From Xiphydria camelus (Eukaryota > Arthropoda > Insecta > Hymenoptera > Xiphydriidae), in assembly GCA_963678675.1 (NCBI GenBank), contig OY783192.1:37851250-37915249 (forward strand): a DNA stretch of 64,000 bases, read 5' to 3'. Position 1 is the first letter of the stretch. Each line of letters begins with the position of its first letter. Below the pieces are notes generated by a model. It saw only the letters and a list, made by a program, of their open reading frames with translations, had not been told where the DNA came from and searched no databases. A program made the translations under genes and the position numbers. This document shows positions 26,462 to 37,200 of the stretch, one piece after another.

Positions 26462-26477
26462 CCCGTCGAGACGTCAT

Positions 26478-28439
26478 GAAACTTATTTCATTAGTCGCTC
26501 GACGTCCCGTCGCGATAAATTGGTTCGATTTCACGATGGCACATTATGATGCAATAATCGTGACAAGCGATGACGTCACGTAGGAAGCTGTCGTTCAGCG
26601 AAGCTAACACTGGTGCGGCGAATTCGTTTCGATCGAAAGTAAAACTGAAATAAATCGCATTCGTCTACGCGAGAATCGGCACTTTGAATTTCGAGTCATT
26701 CCCGTTCGACTGCGCGAGTCACACAACGCGAAAGTGGCACGAGAGCCACCATAAAATGGCGATCGCGCGACCCGTTCCCGAAGCGAGACCGTCGCGGATT
26801 CAGCAGCTGTTTATCGATGGAATGTAAATAAATACAGTTCGTACGAGGTTACTCACTCCATTGTTATATTTTACGTAGGCACACTCGCGTGTGCGAGCCG
26901 TTTTACGACTAATAACCCATCTTCACCGCACTGTTGAGTTAAAATACAGTAGATACGCCTTTCTCGATGAGTTCATGGGTGGAGAGTGAGGACGGCTCGA
27001 CGTGAAGCACCAGCTCCCGCGATCACGTGACTCTATCCCCCACTCATATCAGCCTCGACGCAGAATTCGCAGGGCGGGGCAATACGAAAAGGGATAACTC
27101 GAATTTTCACTCGTTCGGTACAAAAAAGAACGCGAAAACCGCCGAAATTACTCGGATGGGATATCAGAATATGGACCTGATAACCGTGATTTTTGTAATC
27201 AGAACAATCGACTTCAGAGATTTCGTTTCTTAACAAAATATCAGAGAGTAAGCGAGTCTCGGTTCATGTCAATAAATAAAATTACATGTACCACGCGTCT
27301 TCGACCTCTCCAATGATCATGCGATGGCCAACGCTCCCGTTTCGATGTATACGTGATAAATAATTAACGTTCGTAGTTCTCTTTCCGATTTTTTACGTAA
27401 TATCAAATCACAATTACACCCGCACGTCTACGAGCGAGCCTTTATCTCGATTCAAGAGATCGGTAGATGTATGGCAGCATCGCGAACGGAGCGTCTTACG
27501 CCGGAATAACGGTACGCTCTGCTTTTTACAAACGACCGACTGCAAGCGGTACATAACGTGAAATCTCGGTCCCGTGGTGGTAGTGCTCTTCCGCTCGGTA
27601 CGGTGAGTTCTGTCAACTCGACGGACAGTCGGCGGAGTCAGTATCTCATGGACGGGAAGACGAACGGGACGGAGTGGTGTTCGGTAGCGCGCTACGTCAA
27701 ATTAAGTTTGTTCTTCGCTTCGAGTACGACTCTTCCGCGTCGGAAGTGAAAAATAACGCCGGATATTTTACGCTCGTTAAAATCTCACGCGAACCCCGTG
27801 AAGCCTCGACGCGATGACTGTGCAATTAAAAATGTTGTAAAGCTTGGAACCGCGTTTACGTCGAGCTCTCGTTGTGTTCGATTGATGAAGAAAAATATTA
27901 AACCGAAACGATGAGTTTTTCTTTCGAAATACCAGAGCAGTTTCTGCGCGAATGTTTGTCAATCTTGCGCGCAAAAATATAACGAATGTAACTGGAAACA
28001 AACAGTTATCGCAGCTTGGTTCTAAAATTATTATCGTACACTTTGGAGCTGTAAAGGATAGATGCTACGCTCCGATATTCGTTATACTCCGGCATCTCCG
28101 CCGGGAGCGATGAAATTTTAGTCAACTATCGCAAGAAAAATAACGGTACCGAGTGTTTCGAGGGGGGAGAAAAAGAAATTAGCCGCGGCCGCGCTCTACC
28201 TATATTTTTATCTATTTCACTTCCTTTCACCGCTATTTCCGCGGCAGGCTCGTTGCCGTTACACGCGGTGTACCGTTCATTGTACTCGCGGTGTCTTCGC
28301 GAATCCGCAGTCGGAAGCTCCGGGAAACAGACTCGCGAGAAGGGAAAATAAAAAACTGAATTTCCGTAAACCCACGCGCGACGACAGGCTTCGTGATTTC
28401 TCAACACTTTTCGCGCGAATAACACTACGCTGTACGTTG
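26478..28439. other. Upstream of ATF4, intergenic
   Basis: Presumed promoter side of the minus-strand ATF4 gene. An E-box-like CACGTGA sits near 27023. No convincing exon found on either strand. Confidence 0.4.
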
Positions 28440-28895
28440 CACTGTATACAAAATTTGTATTAAATTTAATATAATCGTACACGGAAAAAAAAATGATTAC
28501 GCAACCTTAGTAAAACTAGGTTCTGCTGAGAGCTTCTTGCTGACGTGATAAAAATATTATCGGCGGCAGCAGAAGATATGCCCAATAATGGTAATAAATG
28601 TAATTGCAATCATGGTGAATTTTTACTACAGTCGAACATAGCTTTTGCTGCTACAGGTACGATTTTTTTTTCACGATGACAGCAACAAGTTATCAACAAA
28701 AACTAGTTTTGCTAAGACTGCAGAATCAATTTTTCCCGTGTATATAAAGCTTTTATCCAATACGTGGTTGTGAAAATTAACGTACTTCGTTATGAAATTT
28801 ATAAGGGCAATTTCACGAGGAAATATATTAATTTTCATAATTACGGAGTATATTAATTTTCACAATCACATATTGGAGAAAAGCTTTATAAAAAG
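28440..28895. repeat. MITE family D, copy 1, split by another element
   Basis: The left end CACTGTATACAAAATTTGTA is followed at 28479 by an inserted element. The family resumes at 28743 with AAGCTTTTATCCAATACGTG and its inverted partner TATTGGAGAAAAGCTTTATA near 28890. The second copy is at 36229-36545, where left and right parts are continuous. Confidence 0.65.
28479..28742. repeat. Short MITE inserted in family D copy 1
   Basis: Ends are ACACGGAAAAAAAAATGATT and AATCAATTTTTCCCGTGT. It interrupts the surrounding repeat just after its left terminus. About 264 bp, no coding capacity. Confidence 0.7.
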
Positions 28896-29253
28896 GTATG
28901 AAAAAATACCTACGGCTACGGCTCTACAAAAAATTGTAAACAATCGTTAATCGGCATCCGGAGAAGGAAATCGAGTTCGACCAACGACGAGTGGACACGC
29001 GTATTTTTCCAAAGTGTAATCGGGGGTGTGGGATACGCGGCGAAACAATCGTCGATCGAGCGACGGCTGCGTTCGAAAGTACACGCTCGATTTCCGATTT
29101 TCAATGCAGACGTCGCGTTCCCGAAATATGTGCATTTGAAATGACGGAGCGCGTGCACCGCGTCAATCGTCCAGGTTACTCGAGAGGACGGTACAGCGTC
29201 GATCGATTCGCCTATAAATGTTCGGTAAGACTCGAGTGACGTGACGAACCAAG

Positions 29254-32200
29254 ATGAGCGTCGAATTTGAGAATCTGACTTATCGGGTACGCGCCAGAGG
29301 CCATCCAGGTTAGTGATCGAAATTCGCACAAATAATGCCTGCACAAATCAGACGACGTATCGAGATCTGCGCGTATGAAAATTCTCGAATGCGCGATAAA
29401 AATGCAATCGAATCCATTATTCCCGTTCGTTTGATTATGCGCGAATATTTTCCGCGGAAATGCACCGAGAAAAGTGATCGGCAATGTTAACCAAATTGGC
29501 CGACGTGCGAGCAATGAACTATTTTTATCGGGACAGCAAAAAGTTTGGTTGCGACAAATAAACATTGGTTGTGACTACGTAATGTTTATGTCCGACCAGC
29601 CATGAATAATGCATTTCTCGCGCGTGAAAATTATTCTGGGTAGACGCGATTGCCAGTTTCTGCTTCTTTATCGCGCAACACTGAGAAAGATGATCGGTAA
29701 TGCTAACCGATCATTTGGTTGGTATGGGAAGAAGAAACGTTTTTATTGCAACAACAAATATTTGGTCTTCACAAAAAATGATCGGTTTTCACCAAACGAA
29801 GAAAACATTTTTATTGCGACTACAAATGTTTGGTTTTCACCAAACATTTGTTGTCGGAATAAAAATGTTTCTCTGTTCCCATATCAATGAAACGTCTGGT
29901 TAACATTATTAATTATTTCGTTCAGTGCGGCGCGACAAAGAAGCAGGGCTTGGAAATCGTGTCTACTCCGAATAATTTCCATGCGCGAGAAATGCATTAT
30001 TCATGACTGGTCGGATACAATGCCTCAGACCGTAAGCAGCCGCGCTACGCGTCCCTGGGGCTTGAAATTGATACTTACCCACTATTGCTACACGCGTACT
30101 CGTAAATACTGTCGAAACGATTGAGAAGCCGCGCTCGACGTGCCATTCCTTACCAACGATATCGCGCGAAATTTTGCAATTTTCCTTTTGAAGAAAAGAA
30201 AATGATACGAGCACACCCACGCGAGTCGAATGTCGTAATCTGTTAAAGTGACTTTCGATCCTCGCATTTCTCCCTTTACTCGCTCGATTTTCGTTTCCTT
30301 TTCTCTCTAGATATTCGTATGCGTATATAGCTATAGCGTCGCGATCATTTTGGGTAAGGCGAAAATTGTCGACTTTTTTCCCCCCACCCCCGCCACAAGA
30401 GGTAATCCGCGACTTCAATGCCGCGACTCACTTTCGCGCAATTTCTACTTGTTAGCCATAGCGCTCTCTATCGAGCGATTCTTCGTTCCGTGGAGAGAAA
30501 TTGCACGGTCTGGAATTTTGCAATAGCGCGAGGCTCAAGACTTTCGACGAATCTACCGGTTACACACAGAGTGAGGCAAAAGTAGCTGATGGACTTGAAA
30601 CAATCATGACTTGGTCATTTATTAACACTTTTTTAATAGTATTTCTTTCATTTCATACGCTAAACTTAAGAGATTTTAGCACGCGGGGAGATACCTATAT
30701 AATACAATTTTCGAACGAACAGAAATATAGTCATTTTATTAATTGAAAATAATCGACGTTTCAGGGCTTTCTGCAACGCTCCGCCTCGCGAGTTCGATAT
30801 TTTCGATCGATCGGCCAATTCGACGTCTATCGGCGCGTCTTGCATTTCTAACAGATCCAAACTGTTAATATTATTCACTACAGAATCAATAACAGTCGAA
30901 GTTGGGGCAATCATCTTTACCCGTGTCATAAGATCTTCCGAAAGCTCAGTGTGTTCTGATAATTGATCATCTTCAATGAACAAAAAGTGCAAATTTTTAT
31001 TCATCTACAGTAGACTTCCAATAGTCCGGCATCCAACGGTTCGGAATGCCCGATGGTCCGGCACCAGTATCGATTTTCAAACGATCGCACTTCCGAACGG
31101 TATCGGCAGGCGGAGAAAGAAGAGAAGAAACAAATCAGTTGGGGGGAAGCGGCAGATGCATTAAATAAATTCATAACATTTGCTGGAACAAACTCACGTT
31201 ATAATTGTGCAGAACTCATTAATTTGCATATTCTAAGAAATAACTTTTTTAAAAAGAGAGCTGAATCTACAAAACAAAAAGACATTAGAGATTTTTTAAA
31301 ATAAATGTCTCATCAGTACATATTATGTACATACGTGTAAATTTGTAACACATTTCACTGGTTTAATTTTTTGTTAAGACATTTCATTGTTATGTTATTC
31401 AAAATGCAGGAATAAAGGTATGTTTTGGTTTGTATTCGAGTTTAAATGATTATCTCAGCATTTCTGGTAAACAACGCTTGCTGTCAAACATCATATTGCA
31501 GCTGCATTCATTCTACGACTTATCATTTAATAATCGCGGAACACATCTCCTGATAATCCGGCATTTTCGGTAATCCGGCACCGGCCGAGTCCCGAACGTG
31601 CCGGATTATCGGTAGTCTACTGTACTAACTCTACGTGTATACCTCTCCATTCTTAAATCTCCCGAGTTTAACGTACGAAATAAAGCGATATTATAATATT
31701 GAAAAAGTACTAAAAAACAAACAAACCATAATTATTTCAAGTCCATCAGTTACTTTTGCTCGACCCTCTGTATATGTATATATCTGTTTTCGGCCGAAGC
31801 CGGTTTTCAGGAGATATTGTCCGGCGTGACGGGGCAATTTCGAACTGGCGATCTCTCCGTTATCATGGGTCATTCCGGAGCTGGGAAAACGTCTCTCCTT
31901 CACGCCGTCTCCGGTTACAAGTATGTATACAGAAAGAACGATCAGCCGCGTCTCTTCCTCGATCACCCCTCGAAAAGATCGCCGGTAACGCCCGCCTGCC
32001 CGCAGGTCTCTGGGAGTCACCGGCAAGCTTCGGGTGAACGGAGAACCGCGCGACAACAGCGAGTTCCGTCGTTTGAGGTGTTACATCACGCAGGAAGATC
32101 TGCTGCAACCTCTGCTGACCGCAAGAGAGGCTCTGCGCGTGGCCGCCGCTCTGAAGCTCCCGTCGTTCGAGAGGGTCACGAAGAAAGCTTTCGAACGAAT

Positions 32201-35200
32201 CGTCAGTGTGTGATTCACGCGAATGACGTTAACCCTTATTAACTACTATCGTGTCCGGACACCCCAGCGGTGAATTTTTGCTCGTATCTTGTAGGTTTGA
32301 ATATTGCTAATGTTTCATTGATTTTGTTCTTTTATAAAGGTAATCAATTTTATTTTGCTTATAAGGTCTTTATATAGATCCAGTATGAATACCCCTATAT
32401 CACAAGATATGTAAAAATTATAATACAAAATATATTTTATATACGTATATAATATTGGGGTGCTCGAACACCCCACGATAGTAATTACGGGTATGAAAAC
32501 AACGATAGTAGTTAAGGGTTAAATTCCATAGCTCGACTCGAGTATGAATACCTGCGCACTGAGAAAAAAATGCGATAGATTTGACTAAATTAGCGGTCAC
32601 GGGCGAGGAAACGCAGATCTATAGTTACTCGAACTGATAATTTGCCAGGATTGACTATAACTTTTTTTTCGTCAAACATTTTCACATCGTTATAACGATA
32701 TTATTTAATCGAAGCAATTAAATCGGCGCTGAACTGGTAATTCAGTCACATCAACCATTTTCTTTTTCTCTGTGCGGGAAACGGCAGCGACTCTTATCGA
32801 TCCGAGACTCGCGCGAGATATCGACGAATTGATCGAGAACCCGAAACGACTGTCGCCAGGTGGAGGAAGTTTTGGGCCGACTGGGTTTAACGGAGTGCGC
32901 GGACGTTCGCACCGAAGTGCTGTCCGGTGGTCAGCGAAAGAGGCTCTCCATAGCTCTTGAGTTGGTTAACAATCCTCCCGTTTTCTTCCTCGACGAGCCA
33001 ACCAGGTATGCACATTCGTGCGTTTTTTTTTATGTATAAACACGAAAGACGTACCCATCGATAACACTGTCATTCGTACGAATCGAATGGAAATTACAGA
33101 ACAGAGCGTTTTTGCAACTACCTTCCCCTTTCAATTCGATGGAATCATTTTTGTTTCCACGTGAAATTGGAATTCTCGACTCGTCGACTCGATTCGATCT
33201 TAACGTAAAAAGAATATTCGGTACCTACTTTTAAATTTGATTTGTAATTCGTATACCTACGAGTTCGATAAAAAACGAAAAAGAAACGGTTCATAAAAAT
33301 AAAATTACTCGCTGAGTGCATTTTTAAATATCGTTATTCAGCTTATATTGAGTGGAAAATAAAGAAATGAAACAGTGCGGGGTAAAAAGTCTTGTCCAAA
33401 TTTGTCGAAAATCTGCAGTGTTGCAAAAATTAATGTTAAAACCGAACATCTCTCGCGCGCAGTGGACTGGACACGGTCAGCAGCGGTCAAACGTTGAGGC
33501 TGTTGCGAGATTTGGCGCACGACGGAGGACGAGCCGTGGTATGCACCCTTCACCAACCCAGCGCCACCCTCTTCACCCTCATGGATCACGTCTACGCGAT
33601 GGCGCGGGGCCGTTGCGTCTATCGAGGCAAGCCCTCGTCCTTGGTATCCTTTCTCGAGGAAGTGCAACGACCGTGCCCGACGTATCACAATCCCGCAGAT
33701 TTCAGTAGGTGGAACCACATGATCGAACTGATTTGTTGCGCGGATAACGCCGAAATTTTGCGCGCGCGTTCATTTCTTTGCAGTCATCGAGCTAACGGAA
33801 GACGACGACAATGTTGCGCTCCTGTCGAACGCGATAGAGAACGGGAAGCGAAACGTGGGCGAGGAACGACTCGCCGAGGAACCGGGAGAACGCCGATCGA
33901 AGATATCGTCGCCGATCACCGAGGCCGCTCGTTCGCGCGCGCTCTACCCCGTCGCCCCGTGGCATCAGTTTACCGTGCTGCTGAATCGCATGCTTCTTCA
34001 AATTTCTCGAAACGGGGTACGTGTCTCAAGGGTACGCGTTAAAAACGGTGTTAATTCTCTAATGTTAGGTAACATGGATTTAAGTCAAAAACTATTGTTT
34101 TCCAGAAAACTAATTTAATCCTCGGTTAGTCTGCTGGGGTCTGACAGACCCCAACTAAACGTGATTTTCACATTACATTGTTTCACCAGACTATAACGCA
34201 GGGTTAAAGATATTAGAATTCTTGGTAAACGTGATTATTGCTTTTAGAAACTCATATTTCGATATAAGTATTATAATTCGAAACTAGTTTCGAGTCCTGG
34301 TAAAATTTATATCAAGCGAATATACGCATTTACGTGGATTTTGCTCGACTTAAGTCTTTATGATCACAAATCGTGACTTATAAGTCCCCATTACCTAACG
34401 TTAGAGAATTTTTAACACAATTTCACCGGTCATTCGGTCTCACGCCATTGTTATTTGACACCAAAAGTGGTCCGTATGGATCGCCACCGCAGAATGTCTT
34501 ACAATGTAGATCTTGAGTAAACATAGTCGTCATCCCGCGGCGTCGCGCTTCGATTTTCCCGACAGTGCGGATTGCGCGTGCAACTGTTTCACTACCTCCT
34601 CTGCGGTCTCGCCGTGGGAATAGTCTTCTACGACAGAGCGCGCGACGGCTCCCAGATGTTCAACCACCTCAAGTTCTGTATCGGAGTCGTCATATTCTTC
34701 GCGTACACCCATCTGATGGTGCCGGTGCTCGTATGTAAGTCTCGTCGTTCTTCTCCAACGATTCGCTACCGATTCGACGAATTTCTCTCCCCCCCCCCCC
34801 CCCTGATTGACCGTAGTTCCGACCGAGGTGAAGCTTGTGAAGAAGGAACACTTCAACGGATGGTACGGCTTGACACCGTATTACGCGGCGCTCACAGTTT
34901 CCAAGTTGCCGCTGCAGGTGAGAAGGACGACTTCGAGGAAACGGACGTTTTCCAAATACAGAAAAAAAGAATTGGTTTGATCCGCTGAAAATTACTTGCG
35001 GTGTGGCACAAATCATTATTTATCCATAACGATGGAATTGTTTAATACATCGATTTAAAGATGTCTCTTCCTCGCGATCACGTATAATGGAATAGTATGT
35101 GAATGTACTGAGACAAAATGCGGTAAATTTCACTAAATCGGAGGTTACGGATAGGGGATGAAGATGTGATTACTTGGACTGATGCAGTGACAAAAAAAAT

Positions 35201-37200
35201 TGCTTCATTCAACCATCGGTGAAGTTCGATGCGACGAAACTCACGGTGCAATTGTTTCGATGTCATGAGAGTGTAGGGAAAAATAAATAGAGCTGAAGCA
35301 ACCGATTTGAAGTTGAAACGAGTGAATATATGTATAGGTACTTGAAACAATTACGCCGTATCGAACTTCACCAATGCAATAGTTGGATGAAGCAAATTTT
35401 TGTTCGCTGTAATTGACTTCAATAAGACTATGTACAGCCTGTTTCCTCCAGAAAGCCGTCTAATCGCTATAACTCAAATTGATTAATCGAAGTAAATAAT
35501 TTTGCATTCACACCCACCTGTAGACGCCGATTTAATTGAATATATAATAGTTACCATTTTTTGTTCTCAGTGTGCAAGGAAGAAATATTTATTTAATATG
35601 AAAAAATAGATCAAATCGATGTAAATAAATAACGACTTGCAACCCCGCAAGTAATTCTTAGCAGATCCAATTGCGTCACTCTTTTTAACGACAGGCATCG
35701 GTAGCTGATATCGGTCGACGATTCGATTTCGTAGATCTCGCTGAACATGATCTTCGCGACGCTGGCGTACGCGATGACGGGTCTGCCACGGGAGATGTCG
35801 AGATTCATCATGTTTTCGCTGGTCGGGAACGCGGTGTCTCTGGTCGCCGAAGGCATCGGACTCGCGATCGGATCGATTTTTAACGTGACGGTAAGATCAT
35901 CCTCGGCCGTGTCGCGTCTCTGCTAAATCAATGATGCGAACGACGAGACGCGTTTGTACTTCGAGGATGTTTCGCGATAAGCGATTACGCCTGCCGACGG
36001 GGAGAGGGGCGTGCCTGGAATGGCGGATAATTCGGTCTTCTCGTAAAAAAAAAAATAATCATATTTTTAAATGAAGTTTGTAATCCTTATATACGTGGGT
36101 ATTTAATATCACGCGAAAAAGAAAACGTTCGAATGAATAATTACTCGCGGAGAGTTGTAAGCGTGTTTTTCGCTGCAACGTTGTGACGTCAACGAGAGAT
36201 ACACTCACGGCAAGCAACAAGTACGACAGAAATACACTGAAAAAAAATTTGTATTTTTAATATACTTCTGTACAAAGCTTTTTTCCAATAAATGACTATG
36301 AAATTAATTGATGAAATTGAATGATTAATGAAATGACATGGAATTAAAAAATTGAAAATTAATAAAAACAAAACGAGTTTAACAAAATTATATTAACATA
36401 CTTTATTATTATGAAAATGAATATATTTCCTTATGAAATTGCTCATAAATTTCACAACGGAGTACATTAATTCTCACAATCGCTTATCGGATAAAAGCAT
36501 TATACTTATACAATTATATTAAATTTAATAGAAATTTTTGTCTACCTATATAGTGTAGTCTCACAAGACGATGACACAGTTGCACTCGAAAATGTCGCTT
36601 TCCAATTTAAAATAACGCCGAAACTAGAAAACGAAGAAATACCGAACAAATGTTTTTCTTCCAAATCTTTTGAATCTGCAATAGAAAAAAAAAAATAGAA
36701 GACCGAATCAGGTACCAATGCAACGCCGAAATGAGGAATCCGCGTGGACGCCGGAGACGCGGGCATTCTCGCTTATCGCGTCTCATCGATACGCGTGAAC
36801 GAGTACCTATAACGATCTTGGACTCGCGCGATCGTCTCCTCGACAGAACGGATGCGCGGTGGGACCAGCGGCGATAGCACCCTTCCTGGGCTTGGCCGTC
36901 TACGGCTTCGACTTTGCCAAAGAGATCCCGTGGTACATGAACGCCCTGATGAAGCTGAGCTTCATCAGATGCGGCGTCGTCGGCCTGGTCCTGGCCATCT
37001 TCGGATACGATCGTCAACGTCTGGAGTGTCCCGAAAGCGAGATATACTGCCACTTCGACGATCCCAAAGTTTTGCTGCGCTATCTCGACATCGACGACGC
37101 GTCGATCTGGAGCGAGCTCGCGTCGCTCGTCGGCCTGATGTGCTTCTTCCGCGGCGTTTGCTACGTCGGTCTTCGAGTTCGATTCTCCGGATTCGGCTGA
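29254..37200 (+). CDS. ABCG1-like half transporter, ten exons
   Basis: ABC subfamily G protein of the ABCG1/ABCG4/Atet type, expected to act as a dimer in membranes and export sterols or other lipids (family knowledge). Exons: 29254-29308, 31800-31920, 32006-32201, 32860-33005, 33463-33704, 33784-34016, 34566-34734, 34817-34917, 35735-35890, 36847-37200. All phases match and they sum to 591 codons with stop. The nucleotide-binding domain comes first: Walker [10 protein letters not shown] (42-50), signature LSGGQ (145-149), Walker B VFFLDEP (165-171), H-loop His203. It is followed by about six membrane helices and a loop with [10 protein letters not shown]. Exon 2 uses the acceptor at 31798-31799; the nearby TTTTCAG at 31810 would break phase. 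The N-terminus is much shorter than in human ABCG1, so an extra upstream exon is possible. Exons are intact although the introns are full of transposons. Confidence 0.95.
29590..30017. repeat. MITE in ABCG intron 1
   Basis: Inverted ends of about 55 bp: TCCGACCAGCCATGAATAAT with TGCATTTCTCGCGCGTG at the left, the complement at the right. The interior has short repeated TTGGTTTTCACCAAAC-like motifs and AT-rich sequence but no transposase. Confidence 0.75.
30666..31004 (-). CDS. Unrecognised ORF inside the split TIR element
   Basis: An ATG-initiated 112-codon frame reading away from the Tigger insertion, mostly acidic with [15 protein letters not shown] and a basic patch QKALKRRL. I do not recognise it. 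It may be a remnant of the outer element's own protein, truncated where the Tigger landed two bases upstream of its ATG. It could equally be a chance frame. Confidence 0.25.
   Translation of the reverse strand: MNKNLHFLFIEDDQLSEHTELSEDLMTRVKMIAPTSTVIDSVVNNINSLDLLEMQDAPIDVELADRSKISNSRGGALQKALKRRLFSINKMTIFLFVRKLYYIGISPRAKIS
31008..31622 (+). mobile_element. Deleted pogo/Tigger-type transposon
   Basis: Ends CAGTAGACTTCCAATAGTCC and GGTAGTCTACTG are inverted repeats that continue into GGCA. TA flanks both sides (31006-31007 and 31623-31624), the expected target duplication. The end sequence resembles Tigger elements. At about 600 bp it has lost most of its transposase; only a C-terminal piece remains. 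Confidence 0.8.
31110..31304 (+). pseudogene. Tigger/jerky-type transposase, C-terminal fragment
   Basis: The frame runs from the region of [18 protein letters not shown] through [18 protein letters not shown] to KDIRDFLK and a stop. This matches the C-terminal tail style of jerky/Tigger transposases, which end in a similar RDFF/LK motif (family knowledge). The DNA-binding and DDE catalytic parts are absent, so it is a dead remnant. Confidence 0.65.
32229..32522. mobile_element. piggyBac-like MITE in ABCG intron 3
   Basis: The boundaries are TTAACCCTTATTAACTACTA and its complement ending GGGTTAA. A TTAA site at each end followed by CCC is characteristic of piggyBac superfamily ends. The 290 bp interior has smaller inverted motifs (GACACCCC / GGGGTGCTCG) and no protein. 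Confidence 0.75.
32554..32776. repeat. MITE family E, copy 1
   Basis: The ends are CGCACTGAGAAAAAAATG and CATTTTCTTTTTCTCTGTGCG. The element ends 83 bp before ABCG exon 4. A longer relative occupies 35105-35577. Confidence 0.7.
33192..33447 (+). repeat. MITE family C, copy 2, abutting an ABCG acceptor
   Basis: Begins TTCGATCTTAACGTAAAAAG and ends with TTAATGTTAAAACCGAAC, both matching copy 1. Its right end stops about 14 bp before the AG of ABCG exon 5, so the branch-point region is probably MITE-derived. Confidence 0.75.
34047..34420. repeat. MITE in ABCG intron 6
   Basis: The left end TTAATTCTCTAATGTTAGGT pairs with the right end ACCTAACGTTAGAGAATTTT; arms are 45-60 bp. A small internal palindrome GGGGTCTGACAGACCCC sits at about 34137-34153. 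No coding capacity. Confidence 0.8.
35105..35577. repeat. MITE family E, copy 2, inside family F
   Basis: Starts ACTGAGACAAAATGCGGTAA and follows copy 1 (AAATCGGAGGTTACGG against AAATTAGCGGTCACGG), ending TTGTTCTCAGTGTGC. It is enlarged by the inverted repeat at 35198-35395. Confidence 0.65.
35198..35395. repeat. Inverted repeat, third nesting level
   Basis: The arms are TTGCTTCATTCAACCATCGG with TGAAGTTCGAT, and ATCGAACTTCACCAATGCAA with AGTTGGATGAAGCAA. About 45 bp each, within the family E copy in ABCG intron 8. Confidence 0.7.
36030..36680 (+). repeat. MITE family C, copy 3, split by family D
   Basis: The left part (36030-36228) begins TTCGGTCTTCTCGTAAAAAA. The right part (about 36546-36680) resumes with the family C segment GATGACACAGTTGCACTCG and AAATAACGCCGAAAC. 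Between them is the family D copy at 36229-36545. All lie in ABCG intron 9. Confidence 0.65.
36229..36545. repeat. MITE family D, copy 2
   Basis: The ends are CACTGAAAAAAAATTTGTAT and TAGAAATTTTTGTCTACC. The subterminal inverted repeats AAGCTTTTTTCCAATAAATG and CGCTTATCGGATAAAAGC match copy 1 at 28440-28895. Very AT-rich interior. Confidence 0.7.

Larger units (their letters stand above)
30564..31774. mobile_element. Older TIR element in ABCG intron 1, split by a Tigger
   Basis: The left end ACACAGAGTGAGGCAAAAGT continues through AGCTGATGGACTTGAAA. It is matched by the complement at the right (ending ACCCTCTGTAT), arms about 80-130 bp. The element at 31008-31622 is inserted in its middle. 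A 112-codon minus-strand frame occupies its left half (listed separately). Confidence 0.75.
34956..35688. repeat. MITE family F, copy split by nested insertions in ABCG intron 8
   Basis: The left part (34956-35104) and right part (35578-35688) match the ends of the uninterrupted family F element at 43861-44128: AGAAAAAAAGAATTGGTTTG with GATCCGCTGA, and CTTGCAACCCCGCAAGTAAT with AGCAGATCCAATTG. A family E element lies between them, and a smaller inverted repeat (35198-35395) lies inside that. Confidence 0.75.
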
